Of a stretch of DNA of 64,000 nucleotides, positions 36,194 to 45,665 are shown piece after piece. Source of the stretch: Proteiniphilum sp. UBA5384 (lineage in GTDB: Bacteria; Bacteroidota; Bacteroidia; Bacteroidales; Dysgonomonadaceae). A program made the position numbers and the translations under genes. Numbering within the stretch: position 1 is the first letter of the stretch; every line of letters starts with the position of its first letter. The notes beneath the pieces were generated by a model. That model saw nothing but the letters and a program-made list of their open reading frames with translations, had not been told where the DNA came from and searched no databases. The stretch spans positions 102,270-166,269 of the forward strand of contig NZ_DHOS01000010.1 in the NCBI RefSeq assembly GCF_002410825.1, in the 5' to 3' direction.

Positions 36194-36847
36194 TCATTTC
36201 CTGCCGAAATCGGCGGGAATCTCGCCCCACAGTTTTGTTTCCCATTTCAGGAGAGGATTGGAGTAATGATTGGTGCGCAGCCAAGTTTCGGCACGGTCAA
36301 TCAGTTCGAAAATCGGTCTGTTTACGGCAGTCTGTGCCAGTTTGGTATTGCATTTTTTCTTGGCTATCCATTTGAGGGCATTCACACTGTCGGAATAGAT
36401 GGGAATATTGTTGTTTTTCTTTTTAAGTAGGGCCAAGGCATGCACAATAGCAAGAAATTCACCCACGTTGTTTGTTCCTTCTGCCATGGGACCTATATGG
36501 AAGATCTCTTTGCCGTCTGCCACAAATACACCCCGGTACTCCATGAGGCCGGGATTGCCACTACAGGCGGCATCCACTGCAATACTCTCGTGGATGATTT
36601 GGAGGGTAGTGCCGGATATGGTCGGGGACTTCGACGTGACAGGCGATTTCACCTTTTTCCCTTGTTGGCTGTTCAACGATTTCCACGGATTGGAGGAGAG
36701 CGCCTTTTCGGCCTCTTCCAGAGTCGAAAAAGACTTATAGAGGGCATTTTCAAAACCGGAAACCTGTACTTTGCATTCTTCCCACGAACTGTAAATCCCC
36801 GGTTTTATTCCTTTCCAAACAACATAAAACTTCTTTTTTGCCATCAA
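36194..36847 (-). CDS. Ribonuclease H with N-terminal viroplasmin domain
   Basis: This 217-residue protein has an N-terminal caulimovirus viroplasmin-like domain (KKFYVVWKGIKPGIYSSWEE) that in related proteins binds RNA/DNA hybrids. An RNase HI domain starts near residue 80. Its catalytic residues can be seen in IAVDAACSGNPG, NVGEFLAIVHAL and IYSDSVNALKWIA, and the C-terminal Asp in GEIPADFGRK. It removes RNA from hybrids during replication. Its start is ATG at 36847 or 36844. It lies 6 bp downstream of the small membrane-protein gene on the same strand. Confidence 0.93.
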   Translation of the reverse strand: MMAKKKFYVVWKGIKPGIYSSWEECKVQVSGFENALYKSFSTLEEAEKALSSNPWKSLNSQQGKKVKSPVTSKSPTISGTTLQIIHESIAVDAACSGNPGLMEYRGVFVADGKEIFHIGPMAEGTNNVGEFLAIVHALALLKKKNNNIPIYSDSVNALKWIAKKKCNTKLAQTAVNRPIFELIDRAETWLRTNHYSNPLLKWETKLWGEIPADFGRK

Positions 36848-36853
36848 ACCTCC

Positions 36854-37306
36854 TTACATCGAGTCAAGGAAATAGGGTGTTAACTCCTCTTCCAAACTTT
36901 GCTTGGACGGCTCCTCTATCATGATGATGCTGTCCACGATAAATTTGGTGTATCCCCGCCAGGGTATTGTGCCGAAATATTCCTTGTAATGTAATTGCAC
37001 ATGTTTGCCACTTGATATCATTAGTTGTTCTGCAATCTTCTTGTCGACAACCGAGAACTCGAATTGGTTTGACTGTAAACCACCGGGCTTGTCGGCACGA
37101 AAACCGGACTGAATCAGTTTCCCTTCATAGGTCTTGAAGACCACTCCCTTATAAACAAGATAATTTAATTCTCCTGATTTTACTCCCGTCCCAAATACAT
37201 AATAGAAACGAACATAAATAAAAATTCCAAGAGCGAGTATCAGTATTCCAAAGAACCATCCCAGTCCTTTGCGTAATCTTTTCTTCTTAGGCTTCAAATC
37301 ATCCAT
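36854..37306 (-). CDS. Small single-pass membrane protein, unknown function
   Basis: This protein of 150 residues has a basic start (MDDLKPKKKRLRKG) and one transmembrane helix, GWFFGILILALGIFIYVRFY, followed by a 110-residue outer domain with FEFSVVDKKIAEQLM and YFGTIPWRGYTKFIVDSIIM. I do not recognise a characterised family, but similar short membrane proteins occur in many Bacteroidales. The track frame extends to 37363, but the ATG at 37306 lies 27 nt after a good promoter box and gives a sensible N-terminus. RNase H follows it by 6 bp, so they form one transcript. Confidence 0.7.
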   Translation of the reverse strand: MDDLKPKKKRLRKGLGWFFGILILALGIFIYVRFYYVFGTGVKSGELNYLVYKGVVFKTYEGKLIQSGFRADKPGGLQSNQFEFSVVDKKIAEQLMISSGKHVQLHYKEYFGTIPWRGYTKFIVDSIIMIEEPSKQSLEEELTPYFLDSM

Positions 37307-37332
37307 ATCAAACGAATTTAAATATGTTTTCG

Positions 37333-37340
37333 CAAATGTA
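37333..37340 (-). promoter_or_regulatory. Promoter -7 box for the membrane protein-RNase H pair
   Basis: On the minus strand this is TACATTTG, an exact TAnnTTTG match, 27 nt before the ATG at 37306. The -33 position has ATG rather than TTG. Confidence 0.5.
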
Positions 37341-37489
37341 CATGATTTTCCCGACTTCCACATGAAACCGTTTAAAATAAATATTTTTTCCTATCCATAT
37401 AATTTGCATGAGAGCGTAAAGATATTCTTTTTTTGACTTTTTATGGAAATCGCACCGAGAAAAACATTAGAGAATTCCTCAAAAAATGG

Positions 37490-37497
37490 TACATTTG
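37490..37497 (+). promoter_or_regulatory. Promoter -7 box of the C1 peptidase gene
   Basis: TACATTTG matches the Bacteroidetes -7 consensus exactly, with TTAG 20 nt upstream at 37466-37469. The transcript would start near 37504 and carry a leader of about 160 nt that contains the 11-bp repeats. Confidence 0.5.
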
Positions 37498-37602
37498 TGC
37501 TCATGCTTTATAGTTATTCGACTTCGCCGCTATTCATTCGCTCCGCGCGTATTATTCTCACTTTGGGTGTTATTGGTACTTCGCACGTAGAACGACTGGA
37601 TA

Positions 37603-37657
37603 TCACCGAATAACAACCGAGTAACAGCCGAATAATAACTGAATAAGAGCCGAATAA
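37603..37657 (+). repeat. Five 11-bp tandem repeats in the peptidase leader
   Basis: Five head-to-tail copies of an 11-bp unit with the pattern NANCCGAATAA: TCACCGAATAA, CAACCGAGTAA, CAGCCGAATAA, TAACTGAATAA and GAGCCGAATAA. The array ends 5 bp before the start codon of the C1 peptidase. An upstream TTATTCG (from about 37513) could pair with CGAATAA in three of the units. The remaining leader and the region 37307-37490 hold no gene. Confidence 0.8.
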
Positions 37658-37662
37658 TAATT

Positions 37663-38832
37663 ATGAACAGATTAATTGGAGTCTTTATTTTTCTTTTGAC
37701 GGTGATTACCGTTTCGTCACAAAATGCATATAACTTTTCTGTAGTAAAGGAAAATCCCGTTACACCGGTTAAAAATCAAGCCAGTTCGGGAACCTGCTGG
37801 AGTTTCTCCGGCGTGGGACTGTTGGAATCAGAATTGCTTCGTATGGGAAAAGGGGAGTTTGATCTGTCCGAGATGTATATTGTACGCAGGAATTATGAAG
37901 ATAAAGCCCGGAAGTATGCCCGTTTGCATGGCAGTCTGAATTTTAGTGCCGGGGGGTCTTTCGCCGATGTGGTAGAGACCCTTAATGAATATGGTATAAT
38001 GCCGGAAGATGCTTATCGCGGACTGAATTATGGTTCTGAGACACATAATCATGGCGAACTAGATAAGGTGCTGAAAGGATACATGGATGGAATTATTGGC
38101 GCAAAAAGTTTGTCGCCAGTCTGGATGAACGGATTTTCAGCCATACTCGATACATATCTGGGACCATTGCCGGAAACATTTACTTATCAGGGGAAGCAAT
38201 ACACTCCCCAAACTTTTAAAGATTTCCTTGGAATCAAACAGGATGACTATATCTCGTTGACTTCATTCATCCATCATCCGTTTTATAAATCCTTCGCAAT
38301 TGAAGTGCCTGATAACTGGCGTTGGGCTAATTCTTATAATCTCCCCATCGATGAGTTGATGGAAGTGATTGAGAATGCGCTTATGAAGGGATATACTGTC
38401 GGTTGGGCTTCCGACGTGAGTGAGGCTGGTTTTTCCCGTGAAGGTATAGCAATTATACCCGATGAGAATGCAGCCGAAAATGCCGGTTCCGACCAGGCCA
38501 AATGGCTCGGCCTTTCTACCCGTGAACGGGATGCCGACCTTAAGTCGCGTATTGGAAAGGAAGTCTTGGCAGAAAAAGAAATTACACAGGAGATGAGACA
38601 AGAGTCGTTCGACAACTATCAGACTACCGATGACCATGGTATGCAGATTTATGGTATTGCAAAAGACCAGAACGGTAACAAGTTTTTTATGGTGAAAAAT
38701 TCATGGGGTGAGGCCGGTCCCTATAAGGGAATTTGGTATGCCTCTGACCCTTTTGTCCGTTATAAGACTTTGAGTGTTGTATTACACAGGGATGCTATCC
38801 CCGCAGAGACTACAATCAAACTGGGTTTATAA
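37663..38832 (+). CDS. Secreted C1-family cysteine peptidase, bleomycin-hydrolase-like
   Basis: This 389-residue exported peptidase (signal 1-20, ending TVSSQ) belongs to the papain clan and is like the PepC/bleomycin hydrolase group. Gln39 and Cys45 are in PVKNQASSGTCWSFSG, His325 in TTDDHGMQIYG and Asn346 in MVKNSWGE, giving a complete catalytic set. The large insert between the Cys and His halves (about 80-310) is as in aminopeptidase C. Cytoplasmic PepC lacks a signal, so this is an exported variant common in Bacteroidetes. Its leader carries the 11-bp repeats; murF follows after 19 bp. Confidence 0.9.
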   Translation: MNRLIGVFIFLLTVITVSSQNAYNFSVVKENPVTPVKNQASSGTCWSFSGVGLLESELLRMGKGEFDLSEMYIVRRNYEDKARKYARLHGSLNFSAGGSFADVVETLNEYGIMPEDAYRGLNYGSETHNHGELDKVLKGYMDGIIGAKSLSPVWMNGFSAILDTYLGPLPETFTYQGKQYTPQTFKDFLGIKQDDYISLTSFIHHPFYKSFAIEVPDNWRWANSYNLPIDELMEVIENALMKGYTVGWASDVSEAGFSREGIAIIPDENAAENAGSDQAKWLGLSTRERDADLKSRIGKEVLAEKEITQEMRQESFDNYQTTDDHGMQIYGIAKDQNGNKFFMVKNSWGEAGPYKGIWYASDPFVRYKTLSVVLHRDAIPAETTIKLGL

Positions 38833-38851
38833 GCTATTGACCGGAAGCAAT

Positions 38852-40150
38852 ATGGAAACAGCAACACTTTATGATTTGTTTCTCAAACATCCTGTGGTTA
38901 CAACCGATTCGAGAATGTGCCCAAAGGGGGCCATTTTTTTCGCCTTGAAAGGAGAGCGGTTTAATGGGAACCTGTTCGCGGAGAAGGCGATTGAGGCAGG
39001 TTGTGCGTATGCAGTGGTAGATGAGGAGCCGGAGAGCAGGAGTGACAGGATTATCCGGGTGAAGGATGTACTGGAATCTCTCCAGGAGTTGGCTAATTGT
39101 CACCGGAAGAAATTGAAAATACCCATTATCGGCATCACCGGGACGAATGGTAAAACAACCACCAAAGAACTCATTGCAGTGGCTCTCTCTAAAGAGTTTA
39201 AAGTGGCTTATACACAGGGGAACCTGAATAACCAGATTGGGGTTCCGCTTACCTTGCTGTCGATGAATAAATCGCATGAAATAGGAGTAGTGGAGATGGG
39301 GGCCAGCCATGCGGGGGATATCCGGGAATTATGCGGGATCGCCGAACCAAACTACGGAATTATTACCAATGTGGGGAAAGCACATATGGAAGGTTTTGGT
39401 ACTTTCGAAAATCTGGTCAACACCAAAGCCGAATTATATGATTTTATCCGTGAACATGGAGGCAAAGTATTTGTAAATAAAGATAACCAGTTGCTCTTTG
39501 AACGGTCAGAAGGCATGGACCGTATCCTTTATGGCAAGAATGATCCTTCACTTTTCGCTTCGGGTACTATTGCCAATGCCACTCCTTTCCTTGAATTCGA
39601 CTGGAGTTTTTTCGATAGTTCCTATCATGTTAAAACCCGATTGGTGGGTGAATTCAATTTCGATAATGCCATCGCTGCGGTGGCGGTATGCAAATTCTTC
39701 GGAATCAATGCCGAACGTATTAGTACAGCCCTGGAAGAGTATGAACCCACGAACTATCGTTCACAGTTCAAACGGACGGATAATAACGATCTGATCATAG
39801 ATGCCTACAATGCCAATCCAACCAGCATGAAAGCTTCATTAGAATTTTTTTCGTCAGTTCCTACCACATTGCCTAAAATGGTGATTCTGGGAGAGATGAA
39901 GGAATTGGGAGAGAGTAGTGATGAAGAGCATGAGAAGATAATACATTTTCTGAAAGAACAGCCTTACGATAAAGTCTATCTGGTAGGTGCCGTTTTCAAC
40001 AAATGGAGCGCCACGGATGATACTTTCCGTTTGTTTGATAATGTAGATGAGTTAATAGAATCGTTACAAAAGGAGCCTGTGACCAATTATTATATATTGT
40101 TGAAAGGCTCCCATTCCGTTCATCTGGAAAAAGCCGTTGACAGCTTGTAA
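38852..40150 (+). CDS. murF: UDP-N-acetylmuramoyl-tripeptide-D-Ala-D-Ala ligase
   Basis: This 432-residue cytoplasmic enzyme adds D-Ala-D-Ala to the UDP-muramyl tripeptide, the last cytoplasmic step of peptidoglycan precursor synthesis. It shows an N-terminal domain with TTDSRMCPKGAIFFALKGER, the ATP P-loop GITGTNGKTTTKELI, GVVEMGASHAGDIRELC, the EFNFDNAIAAVAVCKFF segment, and DAYNANPTSMKASLEFF with the C-terminal GSHSVHLEK. The ATG at 38852 gives the standard start and lies 19 bp after the peptidase stop. Its usual dcw neighbours are absent, which is common for MurF of this group. Confidence 0.95.
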   Translation: METATLYDLFLKHPVVTTDSRMCPKGAIFFALKGERFNGNLFAEKAIEAGCAYAVVDEEPESRSDRIIRVKDVLESLQELANCHRKKLKIPIIGITGTNGKTTTKELIAVALSKEFKVAYTQGNLNNQIGVPLTLLSMNKSHEIGVVEMGASHAGDIRELCGIAEPNYGIITNVGKAHMEGFGTFENLVNTKAELYDFIREHGGKVFVNKDNQLLFERSEGMDRILYGKNDPSLFASGTIANATPFLEFDWSFFDSSYHVKTRLVGEFNFDNAIAAVAVCKFFGINAERISTALEEYEPTNYRSQFKRTDNNDLIIDAYNANPTSMKASLEFFSSVPTTLPKMVILGEMKELGESSDEEHEKIIHFLKEQPYDKVYLVGAVFNKWSATDDTFRLFDNVDELIESLQKEPVTNYYILLKGSHSVHLEKAVDSL

Positions 40151-40153
40151 CCT

Positions 40154-41287
40154 TTACGGCATGAATTTTACGGTCAACATCACCATTTCCGAAACTGTCC
40201 CTATCCGATATTGGGGGCCCACTAACCCGATACCGGAGGTAACATAGATATGTGTGTTCTTTTTTTTCTTGTAACCATGGGCAACCTCAAAGGTTAATTC
40301 CGTGGCTATGTTCCCCGGGAAGACCTGCCCGTGGTGTGTATGCCCGTAAAGGGCGATGTCCGCACCTGCATCTGCCTCCTCAGCCAGATTGTCAGGCGTA
40401 TGATTCAATACGATCACCGGCCTTGACATCTCCACGGATTGCCCTGATAGTATTTCCCGTAACGGTTTTCGTGTAGGCACTACTTTGTCTTCGCGCCCTA
40501 CCACATAGAAACTGCTGTCAATCAACACCGCAGAATCACGTAATACGGTAATTCCGGCATTATCCAACAGTTGGATTTTTTCTTCTGTATCATGGCGGTA
40601 TTCATGATTTCCGGTACAGGTAAACACTCCTAAGGGGGCATGTAAACGTGACAGTTCTTCATCCATCCGCTGTTGTACGATCGGTTCAATATGGCCGTCT
40701 ATAATATCTCCCACAAAAAGAATCAAGTCGGGTTGTTGTGCCATGATCAGGTCTACAAACCGTTTTGTATGATATCTGTTGATCATGTATCCCATATGGA
40801 GGTCGCCAATCATTGCGATGCGCACCGAATCCATCTCTCCGGCGGATTTATTGATCGTGATGGGTACCTGTTGCACTACCGGGTGCATAAACCGGTACCT
40901 TCCCTGTACCATGATGGCTGTTACCACTACCATTGGAATAAGATAAGTGACTATTTTGAACCGTTGAGATTGCCGCTTGATGCTCCATGGTTTATGGGAC
41001 AGTTTCTGTCGTATCATATTGGCCAGGTCGATAATTAACCACAATCCCCCGTTATATAAAAGAAAAAGCATCCAGCTGGTACCCATCACGCGGATAAATT
41101 GAGTGACTGCTTCAGGCAGGTGACGGTAAAATATAAAACCAATGGAATAAATAAGCAATTCCAACCCAAAAATGACAGCCATTATGATACGGGCTGTTTT
41201 TTTTCCTTCAAAGGCGTTCCATCCTTTGAGAAAAACCAAAATATTCAGCGTGAGATGTATAATAAAAGCATTGATTAATGCGCGCAT
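40154..41287 (-). CDS. Membrane-anchored calcineurin-like phosphoesterase
   Basis: This 377-residue protein starts with several membrane helices (about 1-145, such as IHLTLNILVFLKGWNAF and SWMLFLLYNGGLWLIIDLAN), and then has a metallophosphoesterase domain. The metal-binding motifs are MIGDLHMGYM, FVGDIIDGH, TGNHEYRHD and YGHTHHGQVFP, the full set for a dinuclear-metal centre. It resembles YkuE/YaeI-type phosphoesterases of membrane lipids, but its substrate is unknown. It is convergent with murF, with stops 4 bp apart. Upstream lies a 218-bp A/T-rich gap. Confidence 0.9.
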   Translation of the reverse strand: MRALINAFIIHLTLNILVFLKGWNAFEGKKTARIIMAVIFGLELLIYSIGFIFYRHLPEAVTQFIRVMGTSWMLFLLYNGGLWLIIDLANMIRQKLSHKPWSIKRQSQRFKIVTYLIPMVVVTAIMVQGRYRFMHPVVQQVPITINKSAGEMDSVRIAMIGDLHMGYMINRYHTKRFVDLIMAQQPDLILFVGDIIDGHIEPIVQQRMDEELSRLHAPLGVFTCTGNHEYRHDTEEKIQLLDNAGITVLRDSAVLIDSSFYVVGREDKVVPTRKPLREILSGQSVEMSRPVIVLNHTPDNLAEEADAGADIALYGHTHHGQVFPGNIATELTFEVAHGYKKKKNTHIYVTSGIGLVGPQYRIGTVSEMVMLTVKFMP

Positions 41288-41505
41288 AATGAAAAAATTT
41301 GAAGATCAATGTAAAAAACGAATGAATAGGCACTTTTGTTTGTTCCGTCTGTAAATTTTTCTGATGTTTAAATATGCAAAAAAGGAATATTATCGAAATG
41401 GCTATTACTAAATTTTCGTAACAATCGGAATCCGATTCGTTGCCCTTGCAATTAAATGTGTATTTTTAACCCTTCAAAATAAAATTAAAAATTCCCGATA
41501 TATCG

Positions 41506-43956
41506 ATGAAACAGATATTCATTTTTCTGATAAATTTTTTGTTTTCAACAGCATTAGTAGCGCAGAATGTTACCATACAGGGAAAGTTAATATCGGTGTC
41601 TGATCGGGAAGGATTACCCTATGCTACTGTTTCAATAGCACATGAAGCTACTCCGACCACAGCAGAGAAGAAACTGGCAACGCAGGAGGATGGTACATTC
41701 TCTACCATTCTTAATCCCGGAAAATATATCTTTACTTTTCATTTTGTGGGAATGGACACGTTGGAAAAAAGGATAGAAGTCACCACATCGAAAAACCCGA
41801 TGAATATGGGAGAAATCGAAATGGCTGAAAATTCTACTGAACTCGATGAGATCAGTGTCGTGGCACAGGCTCCTCTGGTAAAAGTAGAGATCGATAAACT
41901 GACCTATAATGCCAAGGACGATCCGGAGTCATCTACCTCCAGCGTGCTTGATCTGCTGCGCAAGGTGCCACTTGTTACGGTCGACGGAGAAGATGAGATT
42001 CAACTGAAAGGCTCCTCCAACTTCAAGATATATCTGAATGGCAAACCCTCTAATATGATTAGTTCCAATCCGTCACAGGTACTGAAAAGTATGCCCGCCA
42101 ACAGTGTGAAAGATGTTGAGGTGATTACTGATCCGGGAGCCAGATACGATGCCGAGGGAGTAGGGGGAATTATCAATATCGTCACCGATAAACGTACCGA
42201 CGATGGCTATTCCGGTTCTGTGGGTGCCAACGGGGATACCTTTGGCGGTTATGGAGGGAATGCCTATCTGGCCACTAAATACGGAAAATTCGGTTTTACG
42301 GGCAATGCGGGATATTATTACCATAAACGTCCCGAGTCTGAGTCGGAATTCCTGCGGGAAGAGACTGACCCGATAAATACATTGTCGCAGAAAGGATCGA
42401 ATAATAGCCGGGGACATGGACTCTTTCTGAATGGGGCACTCAGTTTTGAACCCGACACGGTGAATCTGTTTAATTTATCTGCATCCCGTCATGCGGGGAA
42501 ATTTAAAGCGCTGTCTTTATTAGATGTGGTCTCGGAGGGCGCTCGCCTTTATTCCTATAATACGAGAAGCAATAGTACTTCAGAATATGGGGGTATAAGC
42601 CTGACGGCCGATTATCAACGTAGTTTCCATAGAGAAGGAGAAATGCTTACCGCTTCTTACCGGTATGAGCATAGTCCTATGGATAGTAAATATAGTAGTG
42701 CATATGAGGATGTAAAAGATGATTTTTATTATCCTGATGGATATCAGCAAAGAAGCGTGAATGATGCCGGCGGAAGTGAACATACCGGTCAGGTTGATTA
42801 TGTGAATCCCCTTAATGGTAAGCATAGTATAGAAGCGGGAGCAAAATATATTTTCAGGGATAACTCCAGTAGGAGTGATAACACTTTTTTTGATACCGAA
42901 GAAAAGATATGGAAACCCGATCCTGGGAGACAGAATGACCTCGACCACTCCCAAAACATCACTTCGGGCTATGCCGGATATGGCTATAAAGCCGGTAAAT
43001 TAGGTTTTAAAGCCGGCCTGCGCGGAGAGTATACCGCGCAAGAAATTCATTTTATGAATAGCGACCAGGATACGATTGTCAATACTTATTTTTTTGATCT
43101 GGTACCTTCTGTTACGGTGTCTTATCAAATGGGGATGACCCGCACATTACGTGGCGGATACAATATGCGTGTTTCCCGACCGGGGATCTGGTATTTGAAT
43201 CCATATATCAATGATGTCGATCCCAATAATATTAGTTATGGGAATCCCAACCTTGATGCGGAACAGCAGCATAACTTCAATATCAATTATGGTTCTTTCT
43301 CCCAAAAACTCAATTTCAATGTCACACTTAGCTATTCATTCGCAAAGAATGCTGTGACCGGTTACAGTTTTATTGAGAATGCCGTTACCCATAACACTTA
43401 CGCCAATATCGGCCGCAATCATATGTTCGGTACAAATATGTATCTGAGTTGGACTCCCACCCAAATGATCCGTTCTTATATCAATGGAGGTGTGAATTAT
43501 ACGGATATCCAGAGTACCCAAAACAGTAAATTACGTAACAACGGTTTCTCGGGACGCGCTTTCGGAGGGGTTACCTTCTCTTTTCCGGGAGATCTCAGGA
43601 TCGGGGCAAATGGAGGATTGTTTTTGAATCGCATACAATTGCAAACCTCACAATCTGCGTTCTATTTCTATTCTTTCAATATAATGAAAAGTCTCATGGA
43701 GAAGAATCTGGATATCTCCCTTAACATACAAGATGTTTTCTCTAAATATAGGGAAATGTCTTCCACCACAACCGGTGTAGGATTCTCCCAAAAAAGCACA
43801 TACCTCAATCCAATGCGTAACTTCGGATTGAGTATTACCTATCGGTTTGGAGACCTGAAGTCCTCAATGAAGAAGGTGCAACGTACAATTACCAACGAAG
43901 ATGTGCTGCAGGGCCAGGATGGAGCATCCCAAGGCAGTACTGTTCCCGTACAATAA
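41506..43956 (+). CDS. Outer-membrane beta-barrel protein, TonB-receptor-like
   Basis: This 816-residue protein has a signal peptide (ending ALVAQ), a carboxypeptidase-regulatory-like domain (about 21-105), a plug-like region and a C-terminal outer-membrane beta-barrel (OMP_b-brl_3 type). The plug shows LDEISVVAQAPLVKVEID, then VTDPGARYDAEGVGGIIN, the typical signature of this subgroup, and FKIYLNGKPSNMI. It ends SITYRFGDLKSSMKK with a 35-residue tail, rather than directly at the last strand. This subgroup is related to TonB receptors but is not paired with SusD. Its ligand is unknown. trmD follows on the same strand. Confidence 0.9.
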   Translation: MKQIFIFLINFLFSTALVAQNVTIQGKLISVSDREGLPYATVSIAHEATPTTAEKKLATQEDGTFSTILNPGKYIFTFHFVGMDTLEKRIEVTTSKNPMNMGEIEMAENSTELDEISVVAQAPLVKVEIDKLTYNAKDDPESSTSSVLDLLRKVPLVTVDGEDEIQLKGSSNFKIYLNGKPSNMISSNPSQVLKSMPANSVKDVEVITDPGARYDAEGVGGIINIVTDKRTDDGYSGSVGANGDTFGGYGGNAYLATKYGKFGFTGNAGYYYHKRPESESEFLREETDPINTLSQKGSNNSRGHGLFLNGALSFEPDTVNLFNLSASRHAGKFKALSLLDVVSEGARLYSYNTRSNSTSEYGGISLTADYQRSFHREGEMLTASYRYEHSPMDSKYSSAYEDVKDDFYYPDGYQQRSVNDAGGSEHTGQVDYVNPLNGKHSIEAGAKYIFRDNSSRSDNTFFDTEEKIWKPDPGRQNDLDHSQNITSGYAGYGYKAGKLGFKAGLRGEYTAQEIHFMNSDQDTIVNTYFFDLVPSVTVSYQMGMTRTLRGGYNMRVSRPGIWYLNPYINDVDPNNISYGNPNLDAEQQHNFNINYGSFSQKLNFNVTLSYSFAKNAVTGYSFIENAVTHNTYANIGRNHMFGTNMYLSWTPTQMIRSYINGGVNYTDIQSTQNSKLRNNGFSGRAFGGVTFSFPGDLRIGANGGLFLNRIQLQTSQSAFYFYSFNIMKSLMEKNLDISLNIQDVFSKYREMSSTTTGVGFSQKSTYLNPMRNFGLSITYRFGDLKSSMKKVQRTITNEDVLQGQDGASQGSTVPVQ

Positions 43957-43977
43957 GTGGATGAATATTTTAATTAT

Positions 43978-44652
43978 ATGAGAATCGATATTATTACCGT
44001 ACTTCCGGAGATGATTGAGGGGGCTATTCATACCAGTATTCTGAAACGCGCTCAGGAGAAGGGATTGGTAGAGTTCGGGCTGCATAACATACGAGATTAT
44101 ACGCTCGACAAACACAAACGGGTGGATGATTATCCATTTGGGGGTGAAGCCGGTATGGTGATGCAGATAGAGCCTATTGATAGGGTTATCAGTTGTCTGA
44201 AATCACAGCGTGATTATGATGAAGTGATATTTACTACTCCCGATGGGGAACAATTTACCCAATCTACTGCAAACGAACTTTCCCTGAAAGAGAATATTAT
44301 TATTCTCTGTGGCCATTATAAAGGGGTGGATTATCGTGTAAGAGAGCATCTTATTACGCGGGAGATTTCTATTGGCGATTTTGTACTTACCGGAGGAGAG
44401 TTGGTGGCAGCCATGATTGCCGATGCGGTGGTGCGTGTCATTCCCGGTGCTATCGGGGATGAACAATCCGCTTTGTCCGATTCGTTCCAAGACGGATTAT
44501 TGGCGCCGCCGGTATATACACGTCCCGCTGAATACAAGGGATGGAAAGTCCCTGATGTACTATTGTCAGGACATGAACGGAAAATACAGGAATGGCGGCA
44601 TGAACAGGCAGTAGAACGTACAAAAAGATTGAGACCTGATCTTTTTCGATAG
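43978..44652 (+). CDS. trmD: tRNA (guanine-N1)-methyltransferase
   Basis: This 224-residue SPOUT methyltransferase makes m1G at position 37 of tRNAs. It has the N-terminal MRIDIITVLPEMIEGAIHTS, the dimer segment VDDYPFGGEAGMVMQIEPI and the trefoil-knot region FVLTGGELVAAMIADAVVRV followed by GAIGDEQSALSDSF. The GTG at 43957, directly after the previous stop, would add seven residues; ATG 43978 fits the family start. It is the only gene of the usual rimM-trmD-rplS group seen here, which is common in this phylum. Confidence 0.95.
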   Translation: MRIDIITVLPEMIEGAIHTSILKRAQEKGLVEFGLHNIRDYTLDKHKRVDDYPFGGEAGMVMQIEPIDRVISCLKSQRDYDEVIFTTPDGEQFTQSTANELSLKENIIILCGHYKGVDYRVREHLITREISIGDFVLTGGELVAAMIADAVVRVIPGAIGDEQSALSDSFQDGLLAPPVYTRPAEYKGWKVPDVLLSGHERKIQEWRHEQAVERTKRLRPDLFR

Positions 44653-44680
44653 ACAAAAATTTTGTACCTTTCAAGAAAAT

Positions 44681-44746
44681 AGGATGCATCTCGGCAATCT
44701 TTAGAGAGTAAATTCTCTTGATTGCTCTCAATTTTCCTTATCTTTG
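44681..44746 (+). promoter_or_regulatory. Promoter region of rmlA with AGGATGC upstream box
   Basis: An upstream box AGGATGCATCTCGGCAA (from 44681) is followed by TTG (44718-44720) and, after 18 nt, TATCTTTG (44739-44746), an exact -7 match. The ATG of rmlA is 20 nt further on. The upstream box resembles those before glyA and tpl. Confidence 0.65.
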
Positions 44747-44765
44747 TGGAAAAACCGGATTGATC

Positions 44766-45638
44766 ATGAAGGGAATCGTTTTAGCCGGAGGTTCCGGTAC
44801 AAGGTTATATCCTATTACAAAAGGAATATCGAAACAATTACTTCCCATTTTCGATAAACCGATGGTCTATTATCCCATTTCCGCATTGATGCTGGCGGGC
44901 ATCAGGGATATCCTTATTATCTCCACTCCACTTGATTTGCCGGGTTTTCAGAGATTGCTGGGCGATGGGACTGACTATGGCGTACACTTCAGTTATGCGG
45001 AACAACCTTCACCCGATGGATTGGCACAGGCTTTTATTATCGGTGAGGAGTTTATAGGGAATGATGCCGTCTGTTTGGTACTGGGTGATAATATCTTCTA
45101 TGGACAGGGACTTCCCGCTATGTTACTCCAGGCAGTACAGGATGTGGAAGAACAGGATATGGCAACTATATTCGGCTATTATGTGAATAGTCCTGAGCGC
45201 TATGGTGTAGCTGAGTTGGATAGTGAGGGGAAGGTGATAAGCATCGAAGAGAAACCTTCTGAACCTAAATCAAACTGGGCAGTTACAGGGCTCTATTTTT
45301 ATCCGAACCGGGTGTTGGAGATTGCCAGGAAAATTAAGCCTTCCGCACGTGGAGAGTTGGAGATCACTTCGGTAAATGAAGTTTTTTTGAACGAAAAACA
45401 ATTAAAGATGCAACTCTTTGGCCGGGGATTTGCATGGCTCGATACCGGTACCCATGACTCCCTCTCGGAAGCATCGACTTTTATCGAGGTGTTGGAAAAA
45501 CGGCAGGGGTTAAAAATATCTTGTCTCGAAGAAATCTCCTGGAGGAATGGGTGGATTACCGATGAACAGTTAGGGGAAATAGGGACGTCAATGAAGAATA
45601 ACCCTTATGGACAGTATTTGCTTGGACTGATAAAATAA
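44766..45638 (+). CDS. rmlA: Glucose-1-phosphate thymidylyltransferase
   Basis: This 290-residue enzyme joins dTTP and glucose-1-phosphate to make dTDP-glucose, the first step of the dTDP-rhamnose route. The nucleotide-binding start is MKGIVLAGGSGTRLYPITKG; further motifs are KPMVYYPISALMLAGIRDIL, LGDNIFYGQG and SIEEKPSEPKSNWAVTGLYF. The ATG at 44766 is 20 nt after the promoter -7 box; the frame from 44718 would start inside the promoter. rmlC follows after 27 bp and then rmlB, giving the order rmlA-rmlC-rmlB without rmlD. Confidence 0.96.
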   Translation: MKGIVLAGGSGTRLYPITKGISKQLLPIFDKPMVYYPISALMLAGIRDILIISTPLDLPGFQRLLGDGTDYGVHFSYAEQPSPDGLAQAFIIGEEFIGNDAVCLVLGDNIFYGQGLPAMLLQAVQDVEEQDMATIFGYYVNSPERYGVAELDSEGKVISIEEKPSEPKSNWAVTGLYFYPNRVLEIARKIKPSARGELEITSVNEVFLNEKQLKMQLFGRGFAWLDTGTHDSLSEASTFIEVLEKRQGLKISCLEEISWRNGWITDEQLGEIGTSMKNNPYGQYLLGLIK

Positions 45639-45665
45639 GGTGGGAAAGTGAGATAGTGAAAAAAT

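Noticed and set aside
37603..37657. CRISPR-like array
   Set aside because: Units are 11 bp, directly abutting and without spacers, so it is a simple tandem repeat.
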